8,022 nucleotides of DNA. Origin: an uncultured Selenomonadaceae bacterium (lineage in GTDB: Bacteria > Bacillota > Negativicutes > Selenomonadales > Selenomonadaceae). The stretch lies in assembly GCA_905236595.1 (NCBI GenBank), contig CAJORE010000165.1:1-8022 (forward strand). The letters run 5' to 3'. Position 1 is the first letter of the stretch; every line of letters starts with the position of its first letter. This document shows, one piece after another, positions 1-6,343 of the stretch. The notes under the pieces are model-generated. The model had not been told where the DNA came from, made no database searches, and saw only the letters and a program-made list of their open reading frames with translations. A program made the translations under genes and the position numbers.

Positions 1-239
1 AGTTCGCAAGCCGGCAACGCCGCGCACGCCTCCTTTAATCCTTGATAATGGGCGCGGTTGCGACCCGGTTCGGTTTTGTCGCCGTCCATTATCAAGGCAA
101 TGCGTCGTTCGCCCACCCAAGACGCTTCACCGAAGGATTCTATAGAAAAAAACACCACTGCCGTCAAAAGGAGCGTCGTGATGACGGACAAAAACAAAAA
201 ACGGTTGGTCAAAAGATCGTCGCCGCTTTTGTGATTCAC
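1..239 (-). CDS. Partial membrane-anchored protein with Bmp/PnrA-like N-terminal segment (C-terminus outside window)
   Basis: Seen: a GTG at 239-237 opens a frame that stays open for 79 codons to the window edge. The codon just before it is TAA, so the start cannot lie further upstream. The GTG overlaps the stop of the EIIC-like gene in a 4-bp GTGA junction, a usual sign of translational coupling. Residues 1-13 are polar, about 14-33 form one hydrophobic helix (FLFLSVITTLLLTAVVFF), and no lipobox cysteine follows, so this looks like an uncleaved anchor. Next comes RIALIMDGDKTEPGRNRAHYQG (about 46-67, split here as RIALIMDGDK then TEPGRNRAHYQG). It resembles the first beta strand and helix of Bmp/PnrA (periplasmic binding protein type I) domains, where an aliphatic strand is followed by a glycine-rich turn, an Asn and a Y-x-G-L-K helix. 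Inference: an extracytoplasmic ligand-binding domain on a membrane protein, possibly continuing into a histidine kinase or a GGDEF/EAL output, since a receiver gene lies in the same operon. A plain substrate-binding protein remains possible. Confidence 0.7.
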   Translation of the reverse strand, partial: MNHKSGDDLLTNRFLFLSVITTLLLTAVVFFSIESFGEASWVGERRIALIMDGDKTEPGRNRAHYQGLKEACAALPACE

Positions 240-1540
240 TTACCATCACCGCCTTTTTTGATTTCGTCGGCCAACATGAACATATTGGCGGTTATGACAA
301 AGGGCGCGTAGATTAAGATGTCCATAATCAACCAAACCACTTGCAAAACGCCGCCCATAATCGAATGTGTCCCCAATACGCCGTTGACAAAAAGCGGAAG
401 CGCCGGCGGTATGAAAATTTGAAACGACGGAACAATCCCCCATGTTATCGCCGCCCAACCGACAACCGTATTGGCAAGCGGCGCCAACAAAAACGGAATG
501 ACGAAAATCGGATTTAGGACAACCGGCAACCCGAACACAAAGAGCTCTTCGACGTTAAAGAGCATGAACGGTAAGCCCCACATGGACGCCTTGCGCCATG
601 TATCATGCCTTGAGAACAACAAAACGGCAATTATCAGCCCCAAAATATGCACCATGCTCGCCGTAAAAAAACCGTTGGTAAAAACAGCGGCGGTGTTGGT
701 CAGTTGGTTGGCGAGAATTTGTGGCGGATAGGCTGTCTCGTGAACCATGGCGGTGAAGTTAAAACCGGGGATGCCAATCCACCACAAACTCCAAACGAGG
801 AACTGGAACGCCAAGGCAAAGAACGGCGATTGAAAAAACGTTTGCGATGACAGGACTTCCAAGGCGCCGTCAATGGCCGGACGCAAAAAAATCAGCGCCA
901 GCACCAAAATCAACGTTATCGACAGCGTAAGCATTATGGGCAAAAAATCGGTTATGCGCGTGGCCATTGTTTGGGGATAATAGTTCGGCTTTTCAAATTG
1001 CAAAATTTTCAGACCGAAAAAATATCGCAACAACAACGCCCCCAAGAAGGCGGAAAAAAACGCCGAAAAAAAGCTTCGACCGCTCAAAAAGATCCATACG
1101 GTACCGTTTTCGTCATAAGAGAGCGGCGAGAGCATAAAGAAAATGATGACGGTGGTCACAACGGTCGTCGTTCGCGGGATTTTCCACAACTCGGCCAATC
1201 TGTTTGCAAGCTCGGCGGTAATAACGACCGAAACCGTGCCGTAACCCAATTTGACAATCGTTTGGAAGGAATCCAAAAGTTTTATGAACTCATTTTGCCG
1301 ATAAGCTTCGCCCGTCAAGCCCCCCGTCAGCCAAAAGCCCAAATTAAGTCCTTGACTTGACATCACGGGACCCGACGGGCTTATTATGTTCTTGTCCACA
1401 ATATCCAAAGTCGATACGGCCAACAGGAAGGGCATAATGGTAAAAAAGGACTGACGCAATATATGCAAATATTTGTTGCGATACAGTTTTACCGCTTGCG
1501 GCAACAGCATAAGTTCGCCGAAGCCCTCGGGATTTATCAT
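236..1540 (-). CDS. PTS EIIC-like (lactose/cellobiose family) membrane protein, probably non-canonical
   Basis: A 434-residue polytopic membrane protein resembling the IIC domain of the lactose/cellobiose/chitobiose phosphotransferase family. The clearest signature is FGLPVVLNPIFVIPFLLAP at about 336-354, which matches the block after the family's NEPxxFG motif; LWWIGIPG at 252-259 matches the conserved GIHG region. Length is typical for a stand-alone IIC. Odd: the GIHG histidine is Pro258, and NEP reads Glu331-Glu332-Leu333. The glutamate aligned with the substrate-binding Glu (Glu332) is kept, but the Asn and Pro are lost. In chitobiose IIC the His and Glu lie by the sugar 6-hydroxyl. No EIIA or EIIB is fused or adjacent. 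It starts 1 bp after the response-regulator stop, with AAAGGGACAG as a likely ribosome site, and overlaps the next gene by 4 bp. Inference: a sugar-sensing or regulatory membrane component of a signalling cassette. The alternative is a diverged permease served by EIIA/EIIB encoded elsewhere. Confidence 0.85.
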   Translation of the reverse strand: MINPEGFGELMLLPQAVKLYRNKYLHILRQSFFTIMPFLLAVSTLDIVDKNIISPSGPVMSSQGLNLGFWLTGGLTGEAYRQNEFIKLLDSFQTIVKLGYGTVSVVITAELANRLAELWKIPRTTTVVTTVIIFFMLSPLSYDENGTVWIFLSGRSFFSAFFSAFLGALLLRYFFGLKILQFEKPNYYPQTMATRITDFLPIMLTLSITLILVLALIFLRPAIDGALEVLSSQTFFQSPFFALAFQFLVWSLWWIGIPGFNFTAMVHETAYPPQILANQLTNTAAVFTNGFFTASMVHILGLIIAVLLFSRHDTWRKASMWGLPFMLFNVEELFVFGLPVVLNPIFVIPFLLAPLANTVVGWAAITWGIVPSFQIFIPPALPLFVNGVLGTHSIMGGVLQVVWLIMDILIYAPFVITANMFMLADEIKKGGDGK

Positions 1541-1541
1541 G

Positions 1542-1967
1542 TTACTGTCCCTTTGTCAACGAAGTTATCAACGGATCCTTCAAGAGTTTTGCCGCCAGCG
1601 CCATACTGACCCGTTCAACCAAGTCCTTGGGCATGAAAGGCTTTTTGATATAGCCTTCGACGCCCAACTTGCCGGCTTTTATTACGGTGTCTTTGTCGGC
1701 CGACGCCGTGAGAAAAATGACGGGAAGATCCTTCCAATCCTCGCGTTTTCTAATCATTTCCAACGTCTTTATGCCATCCATGCGGGGCATTTGAATGTCA
1801 AGCAGGATAAGATCGAATTCGCAATCTTGTTGCAGGATTTCGATGCATTGATAACCGCCGGCGGCGGTGACGATTTCGGCGTCAATTTCTTTTTTCAAAA
1901 CAAATTCCGCCATTTTGAGGTTCATTTCGTCGTCATCGACAACCATAATTTTGCTTTTGGCATTCAT
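1542..1967 (-). CDS. Stand-alone response regulator receiver protein (CheY-like)
   Basis: A 141-residue protein made of a single receiver domain with no DNA-binding or enzymatic output. The acidic pocket is Asp11-Asp12-Asp13, the phospho-acceptor is Asp57 in LILLDIQMP, the switch Thr is Thr87 (FLTAS) and the conserved Lys is Lys109 (KKPF), so the phosphorylation site looks intact. The start at 1967 is chosen because AGGAGG lies 12 bp upstream (1980-1985) and the domain begins directly after it. An in-frame ATG at 2006 would add 13 residues overlapping argH and has no such site. It follows argH after 35 bp and ends 1 bp before the EIIC-like gene. Role inferred: phospho-relay intermediate or protein-interaction output for the membrane sensors that follow it, with an unknown cognate kinase. 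A chemotaxis CheY is less likely: the FDLILLDIQMPRMDG form is typical of relay receivers and no che genes are nearby. Confidence 0.93.
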   Translation of the reverse strand: MNAKSKIMVVDDDEMNLKMAEFVLKKEIDAEIVTAAGGYQCIEILQQDCEFDLILLDIQMPRMDGIKTLEMIRKREDWKDLPVIFLTASADKDTVIKAGKLGVEGYIKKPFMPKDLVERVSMALAAKLLKDPLITSLTKGQ

Positions 1968-1979
1968 GTCGCGTTTATT

Positions 1980-1985
1980 CCTCCT
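1980..1985 (-). promoter_or_regulatory. Ribosome binding site deciding the response regulator start
   Basis: A perfect AGGAGG on the minus strand, 12 bp before the ATG at 1967-1965. The spacing is slightly long. It sits in the argH-receiver gap and supports the shorter 141-residue protein over the 13-residue-longer reading that starts inside argH. Confidence 0.8.
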
Positions 1986-2002
1986 AAGTTGTTTGGCCAA
2001 AA

Positions 2003-3430
2003 TCACAGCGGCAATTCGGCATTGGCGGCCAATTTGGCTTGAACCGCTTTTTCGTTTGCCAAAACGTCGTCAGCCAGCGCCATTTGCCGCCGCAATTCTT
2101 GGGGACTTGTTCCGCCCAAAGAATTACGGTTTTCCACGCAAGCTTCGGGAGTAATCGCCGCAAAAACCGTTTCATCAAAGAGCGGCGACAATTCTTTCAA
2201 TTCATCGACGGTTAAATCCGCAAGGTACTTTCCCTCGGCAATACATTTGGCGACGGCTTTGCCGCTTACGGCGTGAGCCTCCCTAAAAGGCAGACCGTGT
2301 TTTACCAGCCAATCGGCAAGATCGGTGGCGTTTGAAAAATCTTCCGCAACGGCGCGGCGCATATTGTCGGTGCGCGGTTTCATGCCGCGAATAATTCGCT
2401 CATATACCGCCAAGGAAAATTTCACCGTATCCAAAGCGTCAAAAAGCCCTTCCTTATCCTCCTGCAAATCTTTGTTGTACGCAAGGGGCAGGCCCTTGAC
2501 CGTCATCAGCATGGCCGTCAAATATCCCGTGACGCGTCCCGTCTTGCCGCGCACCAATTCACTGACATCGGGATTTTTCTTTTGTGGCATCATGGAGGAG
2601 CCTGTGCAATGGGCATCATCCAATTCGATAAAGGAGAATTCGCGACTGCACCACAGGATTATTTCTTCGGACAGGCGCGAAAGGTGTACCATGAGTATCG
2701 ACGACGCCGCCAAAAATTCCAATATGTAATCGCGATCGCTTACGGCATCCAAACTGTTGGTGTAAATACCGGCAAAGTTCAGCGCCCGTTGCACGTTTTC
2801 GCGGTCGATGGCAAAGGTCGTCCCCGCCAACGCCCCCGCGCCAAGCGGCATGAGATCGGCGCGTTCGTAAACGCCGGTAAAACGGGAAAAATCCCGGCTC
2901 AACATATTGAAATACGCCATCAGCCAATGGGAGTACAAAATAGGCTGCGCCCGTTGCAAGTGGGTATAGCCGGGCATTATCACCTCTTTGTGTTTGGCGG
3001 CGGCATCAATGAGCGCCTGTTGCATAGCGATAATCAGCGCCAAAACATTTGTCGTTTCGCGGCGCAAAAAAAGATGCGTGTCAAGCGCCACTTGGTCATT
3101 GCGACTGCGCGCCGTGTGCAGTCTGCCCCCCGCTTCGCCGATAGCTTCCGTCAGGCGCTTTTCGATGTTCATGTGAATATCTTCAAGGGAAACGGTAAAG
3201 GAAAAGTCGCCCGCTTCGATTTGCCGAAGAATATCCTTTAACCCGGCGGTAATTTTTTCGCCGTCATTGGCCGATATTATGCCGCACTTTTGCAACATGG
3301 CGGCGTGTGCCAAACTGCCGGCGATGTCCTCGCGGTACATACGCTTGTCAAAATCAATCGACGCTTGAAAATCGTTGATCATCTCGTCGGTGCTTTTGGC
3401 AAAACGGCCGCCCCACATTGATTCGCTCAT
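2003..3430 (-). CDS. argH: Argininosuccinate lyase
   Basis: A 475-residue cytosolic enzyme that splits argininosuccinate into arginine and fumarate, the last step of arginine synthesis; it belongs to the fumarase/aspartase superfamily. Seen: MWGGRF at the N-terminus (5-10), HTARSRNDQVA at 105-115, GYTHLQRAQP at 154-163 holding the family's catalytic-region histidine (His157), and the flexible-loop signature TGSSMMPQKKNPD at 276-288 with the catalytic serine. Length is usual for the family and nothing is broken. The start at 3430 has GGGAG 8 bp upstream, within the last codons of aroF, and the two genes are 3 bp apart, so translation is probably coupled. argG is not beside it, which is less common, as argGH pairs are frequent. 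Here the gene sits inside an aromatic-synthesis operon and upstream of signalling genes. No ARG-box-like site was recognised. Confidence 0.98.
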   Translation of the reverse strand: MSESMWGGRFAKSTDEMINDFQASIDFDKRMYREDIAGSLAHAAMLQKCGIISANDGEKITAGLKDILRQIEAGDFSFTVSLEDIHMNIEKRLTEAIGEAGGRLHTARSRNDQVALDTHLFLRRETTNVLALIIAMQQALIDAAAKHKEVIMPGYTHLQRAQPILYSHWLMAYFNMLSRDFSRFTGVYERADLMPLGAGALAGTTFAIDRENVQRALNFAGIYTNSLDAVSDRDYILEFLAASSILMVHLSRLSEEIILWCSREFSFIELDDAHCTGSSMMPQKKNPDVSELVRGKTGRVTGYLTAMLMTVKGLPLAYNKDLQEDKEGLFDALDTVKFSLAVYERIIRGMKPRTDNMRRAVAEDFSNATDLADWLVKHGLPFREAHAVSGKAVAKCIAEGKYLADLTVDELKELSPLFDETVFAAITPEACVENRNSLGGTSPQELRRQMALADDVLANEKAVQAKLAANAELPL

Positions 3431-3433
3431 TTG

Positions 3434-4459
3434 TTACGCTCCCAATAAATGTTCGTTTTTCATAAAGGCGGCAAGTTTGGCAACGCCCGCCATAACTTCA
3501 CGATAATGTTCGGGCGTCAATGACTGCGGCCCGTCGGATAATGCCTTGGCGGGGTTGGGGTGCATTTCCATCATCAATCCGTCCGCTCCGGCGGCAATGG
3601 CCGCATACGCCATGGGACGCACCATACGCCATTTGCCCGTGCCGTGGCTGGGGTCAACAATTATCGGCAAATGCGAAAGATGTTTTACCGCCGCCACGGC
3701 GCTCATGTCCAAAGTGTTGCGCGTGTATGTCTCATAAGTCCGTATGCCGCGTTCGCATAAAATCACGTCGGGGTTGCCCTCGTTCATTATATATTCGGCG
3801 GCGTTTAACCATTCGTCCAATGTTGCCGCCAATCCGCGCTTTAACAAAATCGGCTTGCCGCATTTGCCGACTTCTTTAAGCAAACCGAAGTTCTGCATAT
3901 TCCGCGCCCCGACCTGCAAAACATCGGCGTAATACGCAACCTTTTCCACCGCTTCGACCACGGTCACTTCGGTGACGACTTTTAAGCCCGTTCGTTCCCG
4001 CGCTTCGGCTAAATATTTTAAGCCGATTTCCTCAAGCCCTTGGAAGGAATAGGGCGAAGTGCGCGGCTTATAAGCGCCGCCGCGCAAAAATTGTGCGCCC
4101 GCCTCCTTGACAATATCCGCCGCTTCAAACAGTTGTTCCTTCGATTCGACGGCGCAAGGCCCCGCCATAACCGCCGGGGTGCCGCCGCCGATTTTCACGC
4201 CGTCCACGTCGATAACGCTGTCCGTCGGGTGAAATTCGCGGCTGGCGAGTTTGTAGCTTTTGGAGATATTGACGGTGCTTTCAACGCCGTCCATGGCGTC
4301 AAAAGGCGCCGCGCCAAGCCGGGTCTTGTCACCGATGACACCGATGATGCGTTGGCTTGCCCCTTCCATGACCTTCGCCGTCAGACCGGCGCGTTCGATA
4401 ACGTTGATTACTTCGTTGATGTTTTCCCGCGAGGCGTCGGGATTCATTATTATAACCAT
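3434..4459 (-). CDS. aroF: 3-deoxy-7-phosphoheptulonate (DAHP) synthase, type I-beta with N-terminal regulatory domain
   Basis: A 341-residue cytosolic enzyme condensing phosphoenolpyruvate and erythrose 4-phosphate to DAHP, the first step of the shikimate pathway. Residues 1 to about 70 form a ferredoxin-like regulatory domain of the kind found in the Thermotoga/Bacillota type and involved in feedback inhibition. The TIM-barrel follows: AGPCAVES (99-106) with metal ligand Cys102, GGAYKPRTSPYSFQG (127-141) binding PEP phosphate, QVGARNMQNF (182-191), VDPSHGTGKW (268-277) with His272, and MEMH (297-300) with Glu298. All key residues are present. The start at 4459 has AAAGGA 9 bp upstream; an internal ATG four codons later has no better site. 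It ends 3 bp before argH. Two hundred base pairs separate it from pheA upstream, so an extra internal promoter is possible. It probably shares feedback control by aromatic end products with its family. Confidence 0.97.
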   Translation of the reverse strand: MVIIMNPDASRENINEVINVIERAGLTAKVMEGASQRIIGVIGDKTRLGAAPFDAMDGVESTVNISKSYKLASREFHPTDSVIDVDGVKIGGGTPAVMAGPCAVESKEQLFEAADIVKEAGAQFLRGGAYKPRTSPYSFQGLEEIGLKYLAEARERTGLKVVTEVTVVEAVEKVAYYADVLQVGARNMQNFGLLKEVGKCGKPILLKRGLAATLDEWLNAAEYIMNEGNPDVILCERGIRTYETYTRNTLDMSAVAAVKHLSHLPIIVDPSHGTGKWRMVRPMAYAAIAAGADGLMMEMHPNPAKALSDGPQSLTPEHYREVMAGVAKLAAFMKNEHLLGA

Positions 4460-4514
4460 TGTGTATTGTCCTTTGCTGTAATGCGGTTTATACGGTTCTG
4501 GTGCGCTTTCGTGC

Positions 4515-4541
4515 AGAATAGCTTTCCGAAAACTTTGTCAA
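4515..4541 (-). promoter_or_regulatory. Weak candidate internal promoter upstream of aroF
   Basis: In the 200-bp gap between pheA and aroF the minus strand carries a perfect TTGACA (4541-4536) followed, after only 15 bp, by TATTCT (4520-4515). The spacing is short and the -10 matches consensus at four of six bases, so activity is uncertain. It would give aroF-argH and the downstream genes transcription independent of the exonuclease-pheA promoter. The rest of the gap holds no coding frame I can support. Confidence 0.3.
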
Positions 4542-4659
4542 AAAATTGTTGCCAAGCGCCTTTGGAAATTGGGAAAATGTCGGCGCGTTATCCGGCGTTG
4601 CCGTCGCTTGACGCGGCAAACGGCAAGCCACAGACTATCTTTGCGCCGTCAGCGTACAA

Positions 4660-5541
4660 TCATTGCCGATCCTTTAAGACGCGGAACGTACCCAAATTCT
4701 TGAGCCACAAACTTCGGGCGGTGACGGCGGCAATGGCGGCCTCACGTTTAGACGGCGCTACCGTGTTGCTTTCAACATCGAAGAAAAAAATATACTCGCC
4801 CAATTTGGTGCGCGCCGGGCGGGATTCGATGCGCGTCAGGTTTACACCGCGAAGGGCGAATTCTTCAAGCACTTTTAGCAAACTCCCCGCTTCACGTCCG
4901 TCGATGCGGCAAATAATGAGCGTACGTTCGTCGGTGTCGGCAGCGGCGGGAGCAATTTCGGGCAGAGCGGCATCTTTTTTGGTCAGCAAAAAAAAGCGTG
5001 TACAATTTGCGACGGTGTCCTCGATATTTTCGGCGACAACGCCAAGCCCATGCAGTTTCGCCGCCCGTTTCGTGCAAATTGCGGCGCAACTATGGTCGGC
5101 CTCGGCGGCAACGACACTTGCCGCTTTGGCGGTGCTTGACACCTTGATAATCTCGGCCTCCGGGAAGTTGCCGCGCAAAAAACGGCGGCATTGCGATATT
5201 GGTTGGGTGTGCGAGTAAATGCGGGCAATGTCTTTGGCCGCGCCCTTGGCCGCCAAAACGTTGCGCACCGTCCAGACCAATTCCCGAACGACGGTCAAGT
5301 CATCGGCCGCCGCCAAAAAATCCAACGTAACGTTTATCGCGCCTTCCAATGAATTTTCGACGGGTACAAAGGCGGCGTCGGTTTCGCCGTTTGTGGTTGC
5401 CGTCAACGCATCGAAAATTTCGTCGTACAAGACGGGGGTGTACACGTTGCCCGTAACCTCGTTGAAGTACAGCGCCGCCGCTTCGCTGTGCGTACCCGCC
5501 GGCCCCAAAATCGCCAGCTTTTTGCCTGCGGTCTTTTCCAT
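4660..5541 (-). CDS. pheA: Prephenate dehydratase (monofunctional, with ACT domain)
   Basis: A 293-residue cytosolic enzyme converting prephenate to phenylpyruvate in phenylalanine synthesis. The catalytic part (about 7-190) shows ILGPAGTHSEAA (11-22), VPVENSLEGAIN (59-70), HTQPISQC (111-118), and NCTRFFLL (179-186) holding the catalytic Thr-Arg-Phe at 181-183. The C-terminal ACT domain (about 206-285) carries GREAGSLLKVLEEFA and the phenylalanine-binding ESRP (239-242), where the usual GAL of the inhibitor site reads GSL; feedback inhibition by phenylalanine is expected. There is no chorismate mutase domain. The start at 5541 has AAAGGAG 10 bp upstream, inside the end of the exonuclease gene; the two genes are 4 bp apart. 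A partner chorismate mutase and aminotransferase must lie elsewhere. Confidence 0.97.
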   Translation of the reverse strand: MEKTAGKKLAILGPAGTHSEAAALYFNEVTGNVYTPVLYDEIFDALTATTNGETDAAFVPVENSLEGAINVTLDFLAAADDLTVVRELVWTVRNVLAAKGAAKDIARIYSHTQPISQCRRFLRGNFPEAEIIKVSSTAKAASVVAAEADHSCAAICTKRAAKLHGLGVVAENIEDTVANCTRFFLLTKKDAALPEIAPAAADTDERTLIICRIDGREAGSLLKVLEEFALRGVNLTRIESRPARTKLGEYIFFFDVESNTVAPSKREAAIAAVTARSLWLKNLGTFRVLKDRQ

Positions 5542-5545
5542 GGAG

Positions 5546-6211
5546 TTACAGCTCCTTTTGGAGTTCCATAAGTTCCGGACAAAGATCGCCGATGGACGCC
5601 GACAATTCCTCTTGGTGCTGGAAGAGTTCGATTACGGGTTGCATCGTCCGCCGAAATTTTTCTTCGTCCTGCATGAGAATCAAAATGGCGCCGGTATTTA
5701 TGGCATCGGCCAAAGCGGTATGTTGCTTGCCCTCAAACCGATGATCCATTGCCCCCAAAGCGTGCTTAAGCGCCAGACTGCTTGAAAGTCCCAAGCGGTC
5801 GTCAAATTCCTTTTGCAAATCAACCCAGCGGGCGGCCAGCGCCGCTGTGTCAAAATCCGTCAGTTTTACGCGACATTCGCTTTTTATTTGTTTTAAGTCC
5901 GACATACTCCAGGAGTAAACGGTGACGTCCTCATCATTGTTGCCGATCCACTCCACGAATTTCATAAAGGCCGGCGCAAAATTTTCTTTGTCCGCCACTT
6001 TTTCGTCGGTGATGCCCGTCAAAGTGACAATATTTTTGCGTATAGATCCGTACTGCGGTTTGACGTAACATTGAAATTCGCTGATTTGCGCGAAGTTTTC
6101 ATCCAACTTGACCGCACCGATTTCGATTATCTCGTCGTTCATTTTACGCCGTATTTCGCGGAATTCGCGGCTTACGGGATTCATTTCCAAATCAATCACT
6201 ACATGATACAT
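5546..6211 (-). CDS. DEDDh-type 3'-5' exonuclease (ERI-1/KapD-like)
   Basis: A 221-residue cytosolic nuclease of the DnaQ/RNase T-like superfamily. Seen: Exo I motif VVIDLEM with metal ligands Asp7 and Glu9; EIIEIGAVKL (27-36) typical of the ERI-1-like branch; Exo II Asp105 in YSWSMSDLKQI (99-109); and Exo III HTALADAINTG with His164 and Asp169, the H-x4-D pattern of DEDDh enzymes. All four acidic residues and the histidine are present, so it should be active. The family trims RNA or DNA 3' ends; its natural substrate cannot be told from sequence. The last ~50 residues are a helical tail. The start at 6211 has GAGGG about 6 bp upstream. It is the first gene of the long minus-strand unit and runs into pheA with a 4-bp gap, although no link to aromatic synthesis is known to me. 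A DNA polymerase proofreading subunit is less likely. Confidence 0.9.
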   Translation of the reverse strand: MYHVVIDLEMNPVSREFREIRRKMNDEIIEIGAVKLDENFAQISEFQCYVKPQYGSIRKNIVTLTGITDEKVADKENFAPAFMKFVEWIGNNDEDVTVYSWSMSDLKQIKSECRVKLTDFDTAALAARWVDLQKEFDDRLGLSSSLALKHALGAMDHRFEGKQHTALADAINTGAILILMQDEEKFRRTMQPVIELFQHQEELSASIGDLCPELMELQKEL

Positions 6212-6246
6212 ATTTTCCCTCGATTTTTGACAAAATTTACGGCGCT

Positions 6247-6275
6247 ATTTTACTATGAACCGTCGATAAAGTAAA
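6247..6275 (-). promoter_or_regulatory. Sigma-A-like promoter for the exonuclease-pheA-aroF-argH unit
   Basis: On the minus strand TTTACT (6275-6270) is followed after exactly 17 bp by TAAAAT (6252-6247), matching the vegetative consensus at four and five of six positions. The exonuclease start codon lies about 30 bp beyond the predicted start point. The -35 box lies at the end of the T-rich tail of the flagellin terminator, so one unit ends where the next begins. Confidence 0.6.
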
Positions 6276-6322
6276 GAGGAACAACAAGCCCCCCGCCATG
6301 ACCGTAAGTCAAAGCGGAGGGC
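6276..6322 (-). terminator. Rho-independent terminator of the flagellin gene
   Basis: Read on the minus strand, arms GCCCTCCGC (6322-6314) and GCGGGGGGC (6296-6288) pair over 9 bp with one G-U pair. The 17-nt loop can form a further 4-bp TGAC/GTCA helix. The T-rich tract TTGTTGTTCCTC follows. It lies 22 bp after the flagellin stop, making that gene monocistronic. Confidence 0.85.
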
Positions 6323-6343
6323 AAAAAGAAAATTCAAAAGCCG

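Noticed and set aside
42..311. 89-codon plus-strand open frame at the left edge
   Set aside because: The minus strand here carries a GTG-start frame with a hydrophobic anchor and operon coupling, which explains the region better.
971..1360. 129-codon plus-strand open frame inside the EIIC-like gene
   Set aside because: Antisense to a continuous membrane protein; the charged Lys/Arg/Gln-rich translation is the mirror of hydrophobic codons.
1968..2006. Upstream ATG giving a 13-residue longer receiver
   Set aside because: It overlaps the end of argH and lacks a ribosome site, whereas AGGAGG sits before the ATG at 1967 and the receiver fold begins there.
1473..2042. 189-codon plus-strand open frame
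   Set aside because: Antisense to the receiver gene and its junctions; no known motif.
2582..3241. 219-codon plus-strand open frame
   Set aside because: Fully antisense to the clear argH coding region, with no ribosome site or recognisable domain.
4598..4626. Stem-loop in the pheA-aroF gap as a terminator
   Set aside because: The 7-bp stem has a 15-nt loop and no T tract follows on the minus strand, so it does not look like an intrinsic terminator.
4040..5218. 392-codon open frame on the plus strand
   Set aside because: It lies antisense to aroF and pheA, both of which carry complete family motifs. Its translation is low-complexity and without domains, as expected from a GC-rich third-position shadow.
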